Assembly (NCBI GenBank): GCA_039028695.1 | Contig: JBCCHN010000102.1 | Location: forward strand, 1 to 18,974 | Direction of reading: 5' to 3' | DNA from: JANQKX01 sp039028695 | Lineage (GTDB): Bacteria; Pseudomonadota; Alphaproteobacteria; Kiloniellales; Kiloniellaceae | Length of the DNA: 18,974 nucleotides | In this document: positions 6,269 through 13,389 of the stretch, one piece after another | Layout of the letters: the number at the start of each line of letters is the position of its first letter | How positions within the stretch are numbered: the stretch's first letter is position 1 | Program-made: the position numbers and the translations under genes | The notes under the pieces: model-generated | The model's database searches: none | What the model was told of the DNA's origin: nothing | What the model saw: the letters and a program-made list of their open reading frames with translations, nothing else

Positions 6269-6691
6269 ATGACGACCACAGGGGCACTTTCGATGGTTCA
6301 TGGTGAAGATCCCATAACGGAATCAGGCGCGAAAACCGTTTTGGTAGTCGAGGACAATGATCTTAACATGAAGCTCTTCCATGACCTCTTGGAGGCGCAT
6401 GGATACCACATCTTACAAACGAAAGATGGGGTTGAGGCGTTGAACCTGGCGCGTGAGCATCACCCTGACTTAATTCTCATGGACATTCAATTGCCTGAGG
6501 TCTCCGGCTTGGAGGTGACCCGCTGGATCAAAGAGGATCAAGACCTTTGTCAAATCCCCGTGGTGGCGGTAACCGCCTTTGCCATGAAGGGAGACGAGGA
6601 AAAGATTCGCGAGGGTGGGTGCGAGGCTTATATCGCCAAGCCCATTTCCGTAAGCAGCTTCTTGGCAACGGTCCGCCGGTTTTTGCACTAG
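6269..6691 (+). CDS. divK: Single-domain response regulator DivK
   Basis: This is a 140-residue stand-alone receiver. In alphaproteobacteria DivK is phosphorylated by DivJ and dephosphorylated by PleC, and it steers the DivL-CckA-CtrA pathway controlling polarity and the cell cycle. The receiver residues are intact: acidic pair Glu28/Asp29 (V-V-E-D-N), phospho-acceptor Asp72 (D-L-I-L-M-D), Thr102 (A-V-T-A) and Lys124 (A-K-P-I-S). D-L-N-M-K-L-F-H-D-L-L-E (31-42) and A-F-A-M-K-G-D-E-E-K-I-R (103-114) are near-diagnostic for DivK. Compared with the usual DivK, which begins just before the first strand, about 20 extra residues precede A-K-T-V-L-V-V. An in-frame ATG at 6293 with its own AGGGG would shorten this to about 12. 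pleD follows after 44 bases. The kinases are not in the window. Confidence 0.93.
   Translation: MTTTGALSMVHGEDPITESGAKTVLVVEDNDLNMKLFHDLLEAHGYHILQTKDGVEALNLAREHHPDLILMDIQLPEVSGLEVTRWIKEDQDLCQIPVVAVTAFAMKGDEEKIREGGCEAYIAKPISVSSFLATVRRFLH
6279..6284 (+). promoter_or_regulatory. Internal Shine-Dalgarno that may set an alternative divK start
   Basis: CAGGGG lies 8 bases before the in-frame ATG at 6293. The upstream ATG at 6269 has only a loosely spaced GGAAAG (6251-6256, 12 bases away). Sequence alone does not decide between them; the shorter form is closer to the usual DivK length. Confidence 0.35.
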
Positions 6692-6735
6692 CGCATGAAT
6701 AATCTTGCCCCTTTGTGCCGTTTTTTGGATGGCCC

Positions 6736-8145
6736 ATGACAGCTCGTGTCCTGATTGTTGATGACATCCCAGCCAATGTGAAGCTGCTGGAGATCAAGCT
6801 GTCTGCGGAATACTACGAAGTTTTGAGCGCCACGGACGGTTTGAGTGCCTTGGAGGCTGCCGAACTCCACAATCCCGACCTCATCCTGACCGATATCATG
6901 ATGCCAGGCATGGATGGCTTTGAGGTTTGTCGCCAGCTCAAGGACAATCCCAAAACCCGGCATATCCCTGTGGTCATGGTCACGGCGCTCAGCGAAAAGA
7001 CCGACCGGGTTCGGGGGCTGGAGGCGGGGGCCGATGATTTCCTGACAAAGCCGGTTAACGACACTGCCCTATTCGCGCGGGTCCGTTCTCTGGTGCGGTT
7101 AAAACAGCTCATTGATGAACTGCGCCTTCGCCAAGCGGCGTCGGGGCATACACCGGTCATCGAAGAGGATAATCGGCGCTTGGATTTGCCAGCGCGGGTT
7201 CTGCTGGCAGAGGCCAATCCCCATATCGCGGAGAATATAGAGAGCTTTCTTCAAGACGACGGTCATGCCGTTGTGCGGGGCACGACCACGAACGAAACCC
7301 TTTCTATCTGTAAGTCCGATTGCTTCGATGTTGCCATCGTAGGCCTACGCCTTGGCGACGAAGACGGTCTGCGGCTCTGCTCGCTCTTGCGATCTAATTC
7401 GGCGACCCGGCATGTTCCCATTTTGCTGATGGTCGATGAGGACGAAATGAACGGTCTGGCCAAGGGCTTGGAACTGGGGGTGACCGACTATCTCATCCAT
7501 CCCATCGACCGCAACGAGCTCCGGGCCCGCTGCCGAACTCAAATCAGACGGCACCGTTACCACAATGAACTTCGCGAAGTGCTCCAGCAAAGCGTTTCCC
7601 TGGCCTACATCGATGCGCTTACCGGGGTCTATAATCGCCGCTACATGCAATCCTATTTGGATCGTAAAATTATGGAGATTGGCGAAGCCGCCCATCCGGT
7701 CTCGATTTTGATGTTCGATATCGACTACTTCAAAGCGGTCAACGACAATTACGGTCATGTGGCCGGCGATATTGTCCTTAAGGAGCTAACCAACCGGGTG
7801 GCGTCGGGCATGCGCGATTCGGATATGGTGGCCCGCTATGGGGGCGAGGAATTTGTGGTGGTGATGCCGAGCACGGACCGGGACGTTGCCTTATCTGTCG
7901 CCGAGCGCCTCCGAGCGCTGGTTGCGGAGAACGACTTTCCCCTGCCGGACCTCGATCAGCGCCTGAAGATCACCGTTTCGGTCGGTGCGGCGACCACGCG
8001 CGATCCGCTGGAAACCGCGGAATCCCTCCTCTCCAGGGCGGACAAGGCCCTCTATCGCGCCAAAGGGGAGGGACGGGATCGGGTGAGAGAGGAAAGCGCG
8101 CTCGAAGGCCCTTCACAGGCGTCTATTCCCCAGGGAACCCATTAG
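6736..8145 (+). CDS. pleD: PleD-type response regulator diguanylate cyclase (REC-REC-GGDEF)
   Basis: The 469-residue protein makes cyclic di-GMP from two GTP when phosphorylated, driving polar development in Caulobacter-like bacteria. Receiver 1 (about 2-120) has Asp9/Asp10, phospho-acceptor Asp53 (L-T-D-I-M-M-P), Thr83 and Lys105. Receiver 2 (about 152-272) has Gly203 where the acceptor Asp would be, as expected for the PleD adaptor domain. The GGDEF domain (about 285-450) has D-A-L-T-G-V-Y-N-R-R (293-302), F-D-I-D-Y-F-K (327-333) and the active-site G-G-E-E-F (369-373). Its RxxD inhibitory site is present (Arg360, Asp363), so product inhibition should be intact. An upstream in-frame GTG (6715) exists, but the ATG at 6736 has GGATGG just before it and starts M-T-A-R-V-L, the usual PleD beginning. 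It is likely cotranscribed with divK. Confidence 0.93.
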   Translation: MTARVLIVDDIPANVKLLEIKLSAEYYEVLSATDGLSALEAAELHNPDLILTDIMMPGMDGFEVCRQLKDNPKTRHIPVVMVTALSEKTDRVRGLEAGADDFLTKPVNDTALFARVRSLVRLKQLIDELRLRQAASGHTPVIEEDNRRLDLPARVLLAEANPHIAENIESFLQDDGHAVVRGTTTNETLSICKSDCFDVAIVGLRLGDEDGLRLCSLLRSNSATRHVPILLMVDEDEMNGLAKGLELGVTDYLIHPIDRNELRARCRTQIRRHRYHNELREVLQQSVSLAYIDALTGVYNRRYMQSYLDRKIMEIGEAAHPVSILMFDIDYFKAVNDNYGHVAGDIVLKELTNRVASGMRDSDMVARYGGEEFVVVMPSTDRDVALSVAERLRALVAENDFPLPDLDQRLKITVSVGAATTRDPLETAESLLSRADKALYRAKGEGRDRVREESALEGPSQASIPQGTH

Positions 8146-8182
8146 GCACAAAAAGCAGTGCCATCACGACAGCCATAAACGT

Positions 8183-8214
8183 AAAAAAGGCTGCCCGGCG
8201 GAGGCAGCCCTTTT
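8183..8214. terminator. Bidirectional intrinsic terminator between pleD and rpmG
   Basis: A perfect 7-bp stem, GGCTGCC (8189-8195) with GGCAGCC (8203-8209), has a 7-base loop. On the plus strand it is followed by C then TTTTA. On the minus strand the A6 run at 8183-8188 gives TTTTTT directly after the stem. It can therefore end both the divK-pleD transcript and the oncoming rpmG transcript. Confidence 0.88.
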
Positions 8215-8237
8215 ATTGGGTATCGGTCCGAGAGACC

Positions 8238-8405
8238 TCACCGCATCTTTGATTCCTTAAAAATGACGTGCTTGCGCGCCACCGGATCGAATTTCCGCAT
8301 TTGCAGCTTTTCGGTTAGCGTGCGGGAATTTTTCTTGGTCACGTAAAAATAACCGGTGTCGGCGGTGCTCACCATTTTTATGAGCTGTGTTGCAGGTTTA
8401 GCCAT
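8238..8405 (-). CDS. rpmG: 50S ribosomal protein L33, Cys-free form
   Basis: A 55-residue basic protein begins M-A-K-P-A-T. It contains S-T-A-D-T-G-Y-F-Y-V-T-K-K-N (13-26) and F-D-P-V-A-R-K-H-V (39-47), which are diagnostic for bacterial L33 of the large ribosomal subunit near the E site. It has no Cys, so it is the zinc-independent (C-minus) paralogue and not the four-Cys form. ATG at 8405 is preceded by GAGG at 8 bases. A good promoter lies just upstream and a hairpin terminator just downstream, so it can be expressed alone as well as by read-through from the Nudix gene. Confidence 0.95.
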   Translation of the reverse strand: MAKPATQLIKMVSTADTGYFYVTKKNSRTLTEKLQMRKFDPVARKHVIFKESKMR

Positions 8406-8445
8406 GGCGCGGTCCTCGCTGCCTCATTTAAACTCAAGGTCCGGG

Positions 8446-8473
8446 AAAATAACCGCCTGCCCAGCCAAGTCAA
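8446..8473 (-). promoter_or_regulatory. Sigma-70-type promoter for rpmG
   Basis: On the minus strand TTGACT (8473-8468) and TATTTT (8451-8446) are spaced 16 bases apart, about 40 bases before the rpmG ATG. The -35 box matches five of six consensus bases and overlaps the Nudix stop codon (8472-8470). This is the best promoter match I found in the window. Confidence 0.55.
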
Positions 8474-9147
8474 GGCCCATCTTGCCCAAAAGCGGGCCGA
8501 AAGTTCGGGCCCTTCCAACTGAAGCGGGTGATTGGCAGAGGCTCAACCGCCTCGAGGTGCTTTACAGCCTGGGCCAAGGCGAGGGTACCAATTTCCCCCA
8601 TGGGCAGGGTCATGGCGTCTTTCAACGGCACCCAATCAACCTCGTCCAATTCGCCGCTGCCGCCGATGGCTCCATGAGCAAGGCGGCCGTCGCACAGCAA
8701 AAAGCGATTATGAAATCGAATCGGCGAGCCGGTCGGGGTAATGGCCCGGGCAACCAGACGGGGCGCGTCAAAGGCCGGCACCAGCCCTCTGTCCCAAAAG
8801 GCATTCCAATGACCGGTCGGGGAGGGAAGCGATGCAGAGGCGCTTTGGCGGCCAATGAGCAGGCCGGTTTCCTCATGGGTCTCCCGCAAGGCGGCCCGAA
8901 CAAAGGCCCCGAAGTGATACCTTGTTTCCCGGTCCACCGACTCCGCGGGCGCCTGAAAAGTTTCGTTGAATCCGGACTGCCGCCGGTCTTGGCGATCAAG
9001 TCGGCCACCGGGAAAAGCGAAGATTCCTGGCAGGAACCTGTTGGCGCGCGTTCGCCGCCCCACCAGCACCTCGTAGTCCGAGGGACCGTGGGTGATGGCA
9101 CAGGGCCGAATCAGAATGAGGCTTGCGGAATCCTTGGGGCTGACCAC
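8470..9147 (-). CDS. Nudix hydrolase (nucleoside-diphosphate-linked substrate)
   Basis: The 225-residue protein has a Nudix box core R-E-T-H-E-E-T-G-L (88-96) preceded by Gly80 and a helix. The Glu residues of REx2EE would bind the divalent metal for hydrolysis of a nucleoside diphosphate linked to another group. An upstream F-A-F-P-G-G-R-L-D (43-51) strand-loop matches the large Nudix proteins of this size class (CoA/ADP-ribose-like pyrophosphatases). The substrate cannot be told from sequence. It starts with GTG, 2 bases after the S41 stop codon, so translational coupling is likely. The rpmG promoter overlaps its stop. Nudix next to rpmG is an arrangement I recognise from alphaproteobacteria. 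Confidence 0.82.
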   Translation of the reverse strand: MVSPKDSASLILIRPCAITHGPSDYEVLVGRRTRANRFLPGIFAFPGGRLDRQDRRQSGFNETFQAPAESVDRETRYHFGAFVRAALRETHEETGLLIGRQSASASLPSPTGHWNAFWDRGLVPAFDAPRLVARAITPTGSPIRFHNRFLLCDGRLAHGAIGGSGELDEVDWVPLKDAMTLPMGEIGTLALAQAVKHLEAVEPLPITRFSWKGPNFRPAFGQDGP

Positions 9148-9149
9148 GA

Positions 9150-10769
9150 TTACTCGGTGGCCAGGGAGAGACCCAAATCGGCGGTGTTGGGAGAGCCTCT
9201 CAGAGTGCGGGCGAAGAGGTCGTTCTCCTGAAGGAGGGCAATGGCCAGTTCAACGTCCAGATCCGCGCTTTTTTCGCTCGAAGGGCAGTTGGCCCGGAGC
9301 GATTCCACCGCGACGCTATCGTTTGGGTCGACAATTCGGGCAATGGTTTTGCGGTCCACCCTAAGCTGGCCTTGCCGCAACTCTGTAAGAATTTGATCCG
9401 CGTCGGCATCGCTCGTGGATGTGCAGAGGTGGGGAATAACCCCACGATGATGCAGCGCATAGCCGGCAGGGGAAAAAAACCGGGCCCATGTTAGCGTAAG
9501 CTCGCCCTCGTTGGGCAAGCGGAGCAAAGTCTGAACGGTTCCTTTGCCGAAGGAAGAGGACCCAATGAGGATGGCGCGACGGCTGTCTTGCAAGGCGGCC
9601 GCAACGATTTCCGAAGCCGAGGCCGAGTTTCCGTTGATTAAGACGGCAATGGGTTTGCCGCCGGTTATATCAGACCCACCGGCGTCAAAGAACTGGTGAC
9701 TATCGGGATGCCGTCCCCGCGTAGAGACAATGCGGCCGCTGTCGATAAAAAGGTCCGAGACCGATACGGCCTGATCCAAAAGGCCTCCCGGATTGCCGCG
9801 CAAATCAATGACAAATCCGTGCAAATCCTCCCGCATTTCCGCACGCGCCAAGGCGACTTTTTTCTCTAGGCTACGGGTGGTGTCTTGATTGAAGCTGGAC
9901 ACTTCAATGTAGGCCACGTTGCCCTTGCGCTCATAGGTGACGGTTTGAGGAACGATGTGCGCCCGGCTGACTTTTACTGATAGGGGGTCGCTGATTTCGT
10001 TTCGGTCGATGGTCAGCCGTACGATGCTCTGGACCGGACCCCTCAATCGCCGGACCGCCTCTCTTTGCGAAAGGCCCGCGGCCGATACGCCGCTAATTTC
10101 GGTAATCAAATCCTCAGCGATCAGGCCCGAGGCTTCTGCCGGCGTACCCTCCATGACCGACTGAACGAGCACACCCTCTTCAACGATACGGATGCGTATA
10201 CCGATCCCGCCGAAGCCATCGCGACTGGCACGATTTTCCCGTGCAGCTTCCCGGCCGGAATAGCGGGAATATTCGTCCAATTCGCTGAGCATGCCGTCGA
10301 AAATTGTTTCATAGACTTCTTCGGCGGAGCGGTCCTCCAAATCATCCGACTTATCGCGGCCGACTGAAATGACGGATGCGGTGACCTCTCCCCATGCGCT
10401 TACATCTCGATCTTCCGGGGCCTCGAATTGCCCTGCTTGAACGCCATTATAATAAAGCGTCAGAAGGTTATCCTCGCGATCCAATGAAAGGGCGGGTTCG
10501 ATGCTGGCCAAGCCGTCCAGTCCGGCCGTTGCCAAATCGGCGATCTGGACCCTCTCGATGTAAATCTCCGAAATATCTTCATAGCCCTCGGTGAAAACCC
10601 GTTGGGCCCGATTATCGTCATAGGCCGTGATGCGGCTGGAATCCTGACTGGCGCAAGCCGCCAGGAACAGCACCATCGCCAATGATAAGGATTTGCGGCT
10701 GGGCGCGGTCAAAGCCCTGCGGACTGCGCCGCACTTGCCGGCAACAAAGTCTTTTCCAAACGCCTTCAC
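9150..10769 (-). CDS. S41-family (C-terminal processing) protease, predicted lipoprotein with PDZ domain
   Basis: A 539-residue periplasmic serine protease. With the GTG at 10769 as start, a basic n-region leads to a hydrophobic stretch and an L-A-A-C lipobox with Cys39, so the protein should be lipid-anchored. A PDZ domain spans about 185-265 (F-G-G-I-G-I-R-I; M-E-G-T-P-A-E-A-S-G-L). The S41 core follows, with L-R-G-N-P-G-G-L (323-330), nucleophile Ser384 in S-A-S-A-S-E, Lys409 in F-G-K-G-T-V-Q and Gln413. The 25- and 4-residue spacings equal those of CtpB/Prc. The region at 50-170 before the PDZ is typical of proteobacterial family members. An upstream in-frame GTG (10799) lacks a Shine-Dalgarno, while GTG 10769 has AAAGG at 8 bases. 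It likely trims envelope proteins; the target is unknown. The Nudix gene follows 2 bases after its stop. Confidence 0.85.
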   Translation of the reverse strand: MKAFGKDFVAGKCGAVRRALTAPSRKSLSLAMVLFLAACASQDSSRITAYDDNRAQRVFTEGYEDISEIYIERVQIADLATAGLDGLASIEPALSLDREDNLLTLYYNGVQAGQFEAPEDRDVSAWGEVTASVISVGRDKSDDLEDRSAEEVYETIFDGMLSELDEYSRYSGREAARENRASRDGFGGIGIRIRIVEEGVLVQSVMEGTPAEASGLIAEDLITEISGVSAAGLSQREAVRRLRGPVQSIVRLTIDRNEISDPLSVKVSRAHIVPQTVTYERKGNVAYIEVSSFNQDTTRSLEKKVALARAEMREDLHGFVIDLRGNPGGLLDQAVSVSDLFIDSGRIVSTRGRHPDSHQFFDAGGSDITGGKPIAVLINGNSASASEIVAAALQDSRRAILIGSSSFGKGTVQTLLRLPNEGELTLTWARFFSPAGYALHHRGVIPHLCTSTSDADADQILTELRQGQLRVDRKTIARIVDPNDSVAVESLRANCPSSEKSADLDVELAIALLQENDLFARTLRGSPNTADLGLSLATE

Positions 10770-10777
10770 CCCACGAG

Positions 10778-10782
10778 CCTTT
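10778..10782 (-). promoter_or_regulatory. Ribosome binding site favouring the GTG start at 10769 of the S41 protease
   Basis: AAAGG on the minus strand lies 8 bases before GTG 10769-10767. The longer reading from GTG 10799 is preceded directly by TAA and has no purine-rich element nearby. Confidence 0.45.
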
Positions 10783-10844
10783 CTCTTGCCCGGACGCACT
10801 TATCAAGAAAACAATGTTTTAAACGCCAGGTATTGGTTTTTTTC

Positions 10845-10872
10845 ATAATAATGAAATAAATGTTATTTGCAA
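10845..10872 (-). promoter_or_regulatory. Candidate promoter for the S41 protease-Nudix pair
   Basis: On the minus strand TTGCAA (10872-10867) and TATTAT (10850-10845) are 16 bases apart in an AT-rich intergenic region, about 75 bases before the GTG at 10769. The -10 box overlaps a short dyad, TTTCAT-N4-ATGAAA (10841-10856). A palindrome CTAGCGCTAG (10885-10894) sits just upstream of the -35. Apart from these I see nothing in the non-coding stretch between the S41 and rnr genes. Confidence 0.4.
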
Positions 10873-11052
10873 ATTTTTCGAAAACTAGCGCTAGATAATG
10901 CTCTCCAAATGGTTAATTTTTTAATATTAACGAACGAGGCATTTTTTCTTTCGAGTACTCTGTTGTCGAGCCAATGGCGGCTAAAAGTTGCCGATGTTCT
11001 GGATGCACCACCGGCTAACATTGAATAGGGGCTTGAACAAAAAAAGGAAAAT

Positions 11053-13356
11053 CTATTTTCGCTTTTTGATACGTTTTTTACCGCGCCTTTTTCCCGAATC
11101 CTTCCGACGGGCCTGACCACTTTTCTCCTGACCGCTATTCTCCCGTCCGCCATTCTCCTGTCCGCTGTCGATCAGGCTCAAGATGACACTGCCGGTCAAG
11201 GGTTCCACTTCCTCGATCTTGACCGAAACCCTGTCGCCCAGGCGGAAACTTCTTCCCCAGCGGCGTCCCGTCAAGCTGTGGCTTGAGCGGTCATGATCGT
11301 AATAATCATCGGTGAGGGCACGAAGAGGGATCAGGCCTTCACCGCCGCTTTCTTCCAAGGCGATAAACAGCCCAAACCGGGTTATGCCGGAAATTCGGCC
11401 GGGCATCGCGGCGCCGACCCGATCCGCCAAAAAGGCGGCGGTAAAGCGGTCCACGGCTTGCCGCTCGGCGGCTATCGAACGACGCTCGCAGGCGCTGATG
11501 GCCTCGCCGATTTGCTCAAATTCCGCCCCGGCACCTTTTTCGAGCCCGCCTGGGCCCATCTTCAAGCCGGAAACGAGGGCGCGGTGCACCAATAAATCCG
11601 CATAGCGCCGGATTGGGGAGGTAAAATGGGCATAGTGGGTCAGCGCTAGGCCGAAGTGACCTCGGTTTTTTGGATTATACTGGGCCTGACTTTGGGATCT
11701 TAGGATCAGCTCACTGATCATCGGAGATTCGGGCTTACCCTGGAATTTGGCAAGGATGCCATTCAGATTTTTCGGCCTGATCACTTGACCCCGTGCCAAC
11801 CGATATCCAAAGCTGTCCAGAACCTCCGCCAAGGCCTCGATCTTTATGGGATCTGGCGGTTCATGGATGCGGTACATGCAAGCTTGTCGCAAGCGCTCCA
11901 GTTCTTTCGCAGCGGCTATGTTGGCGGTGATCATGAACTCCTCGATCAACCGGTGACTATCCAGGCGGTCCCGCTTTTCGATTCTGCAGGCAGTTTGCGC
12001 TTCGTTCACGATCACCCGGCGTTCCGGCAGATCCAGGTCCAGGGCGCCCCGTTCGGCCCGCGCCCCATCTAACGCGCGAAAGGCTTGGTAAAGCGGGGCG
12101 AGGACAGGCCCGACAAGTGCGGCGGTTGTTTCATTTGGGTTGCCGTCGATGGCTTGCTGAACCTCCTCATAGGTCAGGCGAGCGGCCGACTTCATGAGGG
12201 CGCGTCGAAACTTATACCCGATGAGTTCACCTTGCGCGTTGATGCGCAGATGGGCCGCCAAACAGGGCCGTTCCTGGTTGGGCACCAGAGAACACCAGCC
12301 GTTCGACAATGCTTCCGGCAGCATGGGTAAAACCCGATCAGGAAAATAAGTGGAGTTCCCGCGTTTCTTGGCTTCACGATCCAACGCGTCACCGGCGCGC
12401 ACATAGTGCGCCACATCGGCGATGGCCACTGTCAGGCGCCAACCGCTTGAATTCTTCGGATCGTCATCCGGCGCGGCGAAAACCGCGTCGTCAAAATCAC
12501 GGGCATCGGCGCCATCGATGGTGACCAAGGGAATATTCCGCAGGTCTTCCCGTGTGCCCAGATCAACAGGCCCCGCCTGCTTTGCCAAGTCAATGGCGGC
12601 GTGGCTGAACTCGTCCGGCAGATTGTGCTCGTGGATCGCAATCAAGCTAAAGGACTTCAGTCCCTTTGCGGAGCCCAGTCGCTCAAGGACCCGAACCGGC
12701 TTCAGACCCAGGCGCGGCCCTCTTTGACCGGACAAAACTTCCGCCAAGACCAATTCGCCGGGCTCGGCACCGTTGGCTTGGTCTTCGTTGAGCAAGTAGT
12801 CTTTCTTAGCGCGTCGGTCCACGGGCCGCAGTCGCCCGCCGGTCGTACTCATCTCATAGCGACCCAGAACCCGCGTGGGGCTATTCTGCAATTTACGGAT
12901 TGTCCGTGCTTCGTAATCGACCTTGCCGATTTTATTCAGACGGGCCAGAACCCTATCACCGATCGCCAGGCCACCATGATGGGGCTTGTCGATGGACAGA
13001 TAAATTTTGGGTAGGGGCTTACCTTCGTCCCAAGCACTGGGCCGGGCAAGCAATTCTCCGTCCTCGTCCTGATCGATGATGTCCACCACTAGGACCGATG
13101 GCAAGCGTGCGGGATCCATATCAGGCTTATCTTTTCTATCGTCAAGCAAGCCGTCCGCCTTGAGCTGCTTGAGGGTTTGTTTGAGCCGAATTCGGTCGTT
13201 GCTCTTTATATGAAAAGCGCGGGCAATCTCGCGCTTGCCCACCTTTGCTGGACTGTCACGTATGAACTGCAGAATTTGGTCCGAGGTTGGAAAGGTCGCA
13301 CCGCCCTTTCCTGGGGCTGTTCTGGCCTTGGGGCTTTTGGCCTTTGCCACGTTCAT
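11053..13356 (-). CDS. rnr: Ribonuclease R
   Basis: The 767-residue 3'-5' processive exoribonuclease degrades structured RNA in the cytoplasm. A winged-helix region (about 25-75) comes first, then cold-shock/OB domains (about 85-240). The RNB catalytic domain (about 270-600) has T-I-D-G-A-D-A-R-D-F-D-D (279-290), where Asp281, Asp287, Asp289 and Asp290 are the metal ligands/catalytic residues. H-F-T-S-P-I-R-R-Y-A-D-L (577-588) closes the RNB signature. An S1 domain follows (about 650-728). The tail (730-767) is a hydrophilic S-G-Q-E-N/K-like repeat and then a strongly basic end, resembling the Lys-rich tail of RNase R that helps unwind RNA. It lies 33 bases after topA. The Shine-Dalgarno AGGGG is only 2 bases from ATG, unusually close, so start or efficiency is slightly uncertain. 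Confidence 0.95.
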   Translation of the reverse strand: MNVAKAKSPKARTAPGKGGATFPTSDQILQFIRDSPAKVGKREIARAFHIKSNDRIRLKQTLKQLKADGLLDDRKDKPDMDPARLPSVLVVDIIDQDEDGELLARPSAWDEGKPLPKIYLSIDKPHHGGLAIGDRVLARLNKIGKVDYEARTIRKLQNSPTRVLGRYEMSTTGGRLRPVDRRAKKDYLLNEDQANGAEPGELVLAEVLSGQRGPRLGLKPVRVLERLGSAKGLKSFSLIAIHEHNLPDEFSHAAIDLAKQAGPVDLGTREDLRNIPLVTIDGADARDFDDAVFAAPDDDPKNSSGWRLTVAIADVAHYVRAGDALDREAKKRGNSTYFPDRVLPMLPEALSNGWCSLVPNQERPCLAAHLRINAQGELIGYKFRRALMKSAARLTYEEVQQAIDGNPNETTAALVGPVLAPLYQAFRALDGARAERGALDLDLPERRVIVNEAQTACRIEKRDRLDSHRLIEEFMITANIAAAKELERLRQACMYRIHEPPDPIKIEALAEVLDSFGYRLARGQVIRPKNLNGILAKFQGKPESPMISELILRSQSQAQYNPKNRGHFGLALTHYAHFTSPIRRYADLLVHRALVSGLKMGPGGLEKGAGAEFEQIGEAISACERRSIAAERQAVDRFTAAFLADRVGAAMPGRISGITRFGLFIALEESGGEGLIPLRALTDDYYDHDRSSHSLTGRRWGRSFRLGDRVSVKIEEVEPLTGSVILSLIDSGQENGGRENSGQEKSGQARRKDSGKRRGKKRIKKRK

Positions 13357-13389
13357 GTCCCCTGGCTGCGAAAGAATCCTGGTCCTGGA

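Noticed and set aside
7320..7350. Missing phospho-acceptor Asp in receiver 2 of PleD as a defect
   Set aside because: The second receiver of PleD is a known adaptor domain without the acceptor, so this is normal for the family.
8356..9231. Long open frame on the plus strand opposite the Nudix gene
   Set aside because: It is antisense to a clear Nudix box and to the L33 start, and its translation resembles no protein family I know. It looks like a by-product of GC-rich codon structure.
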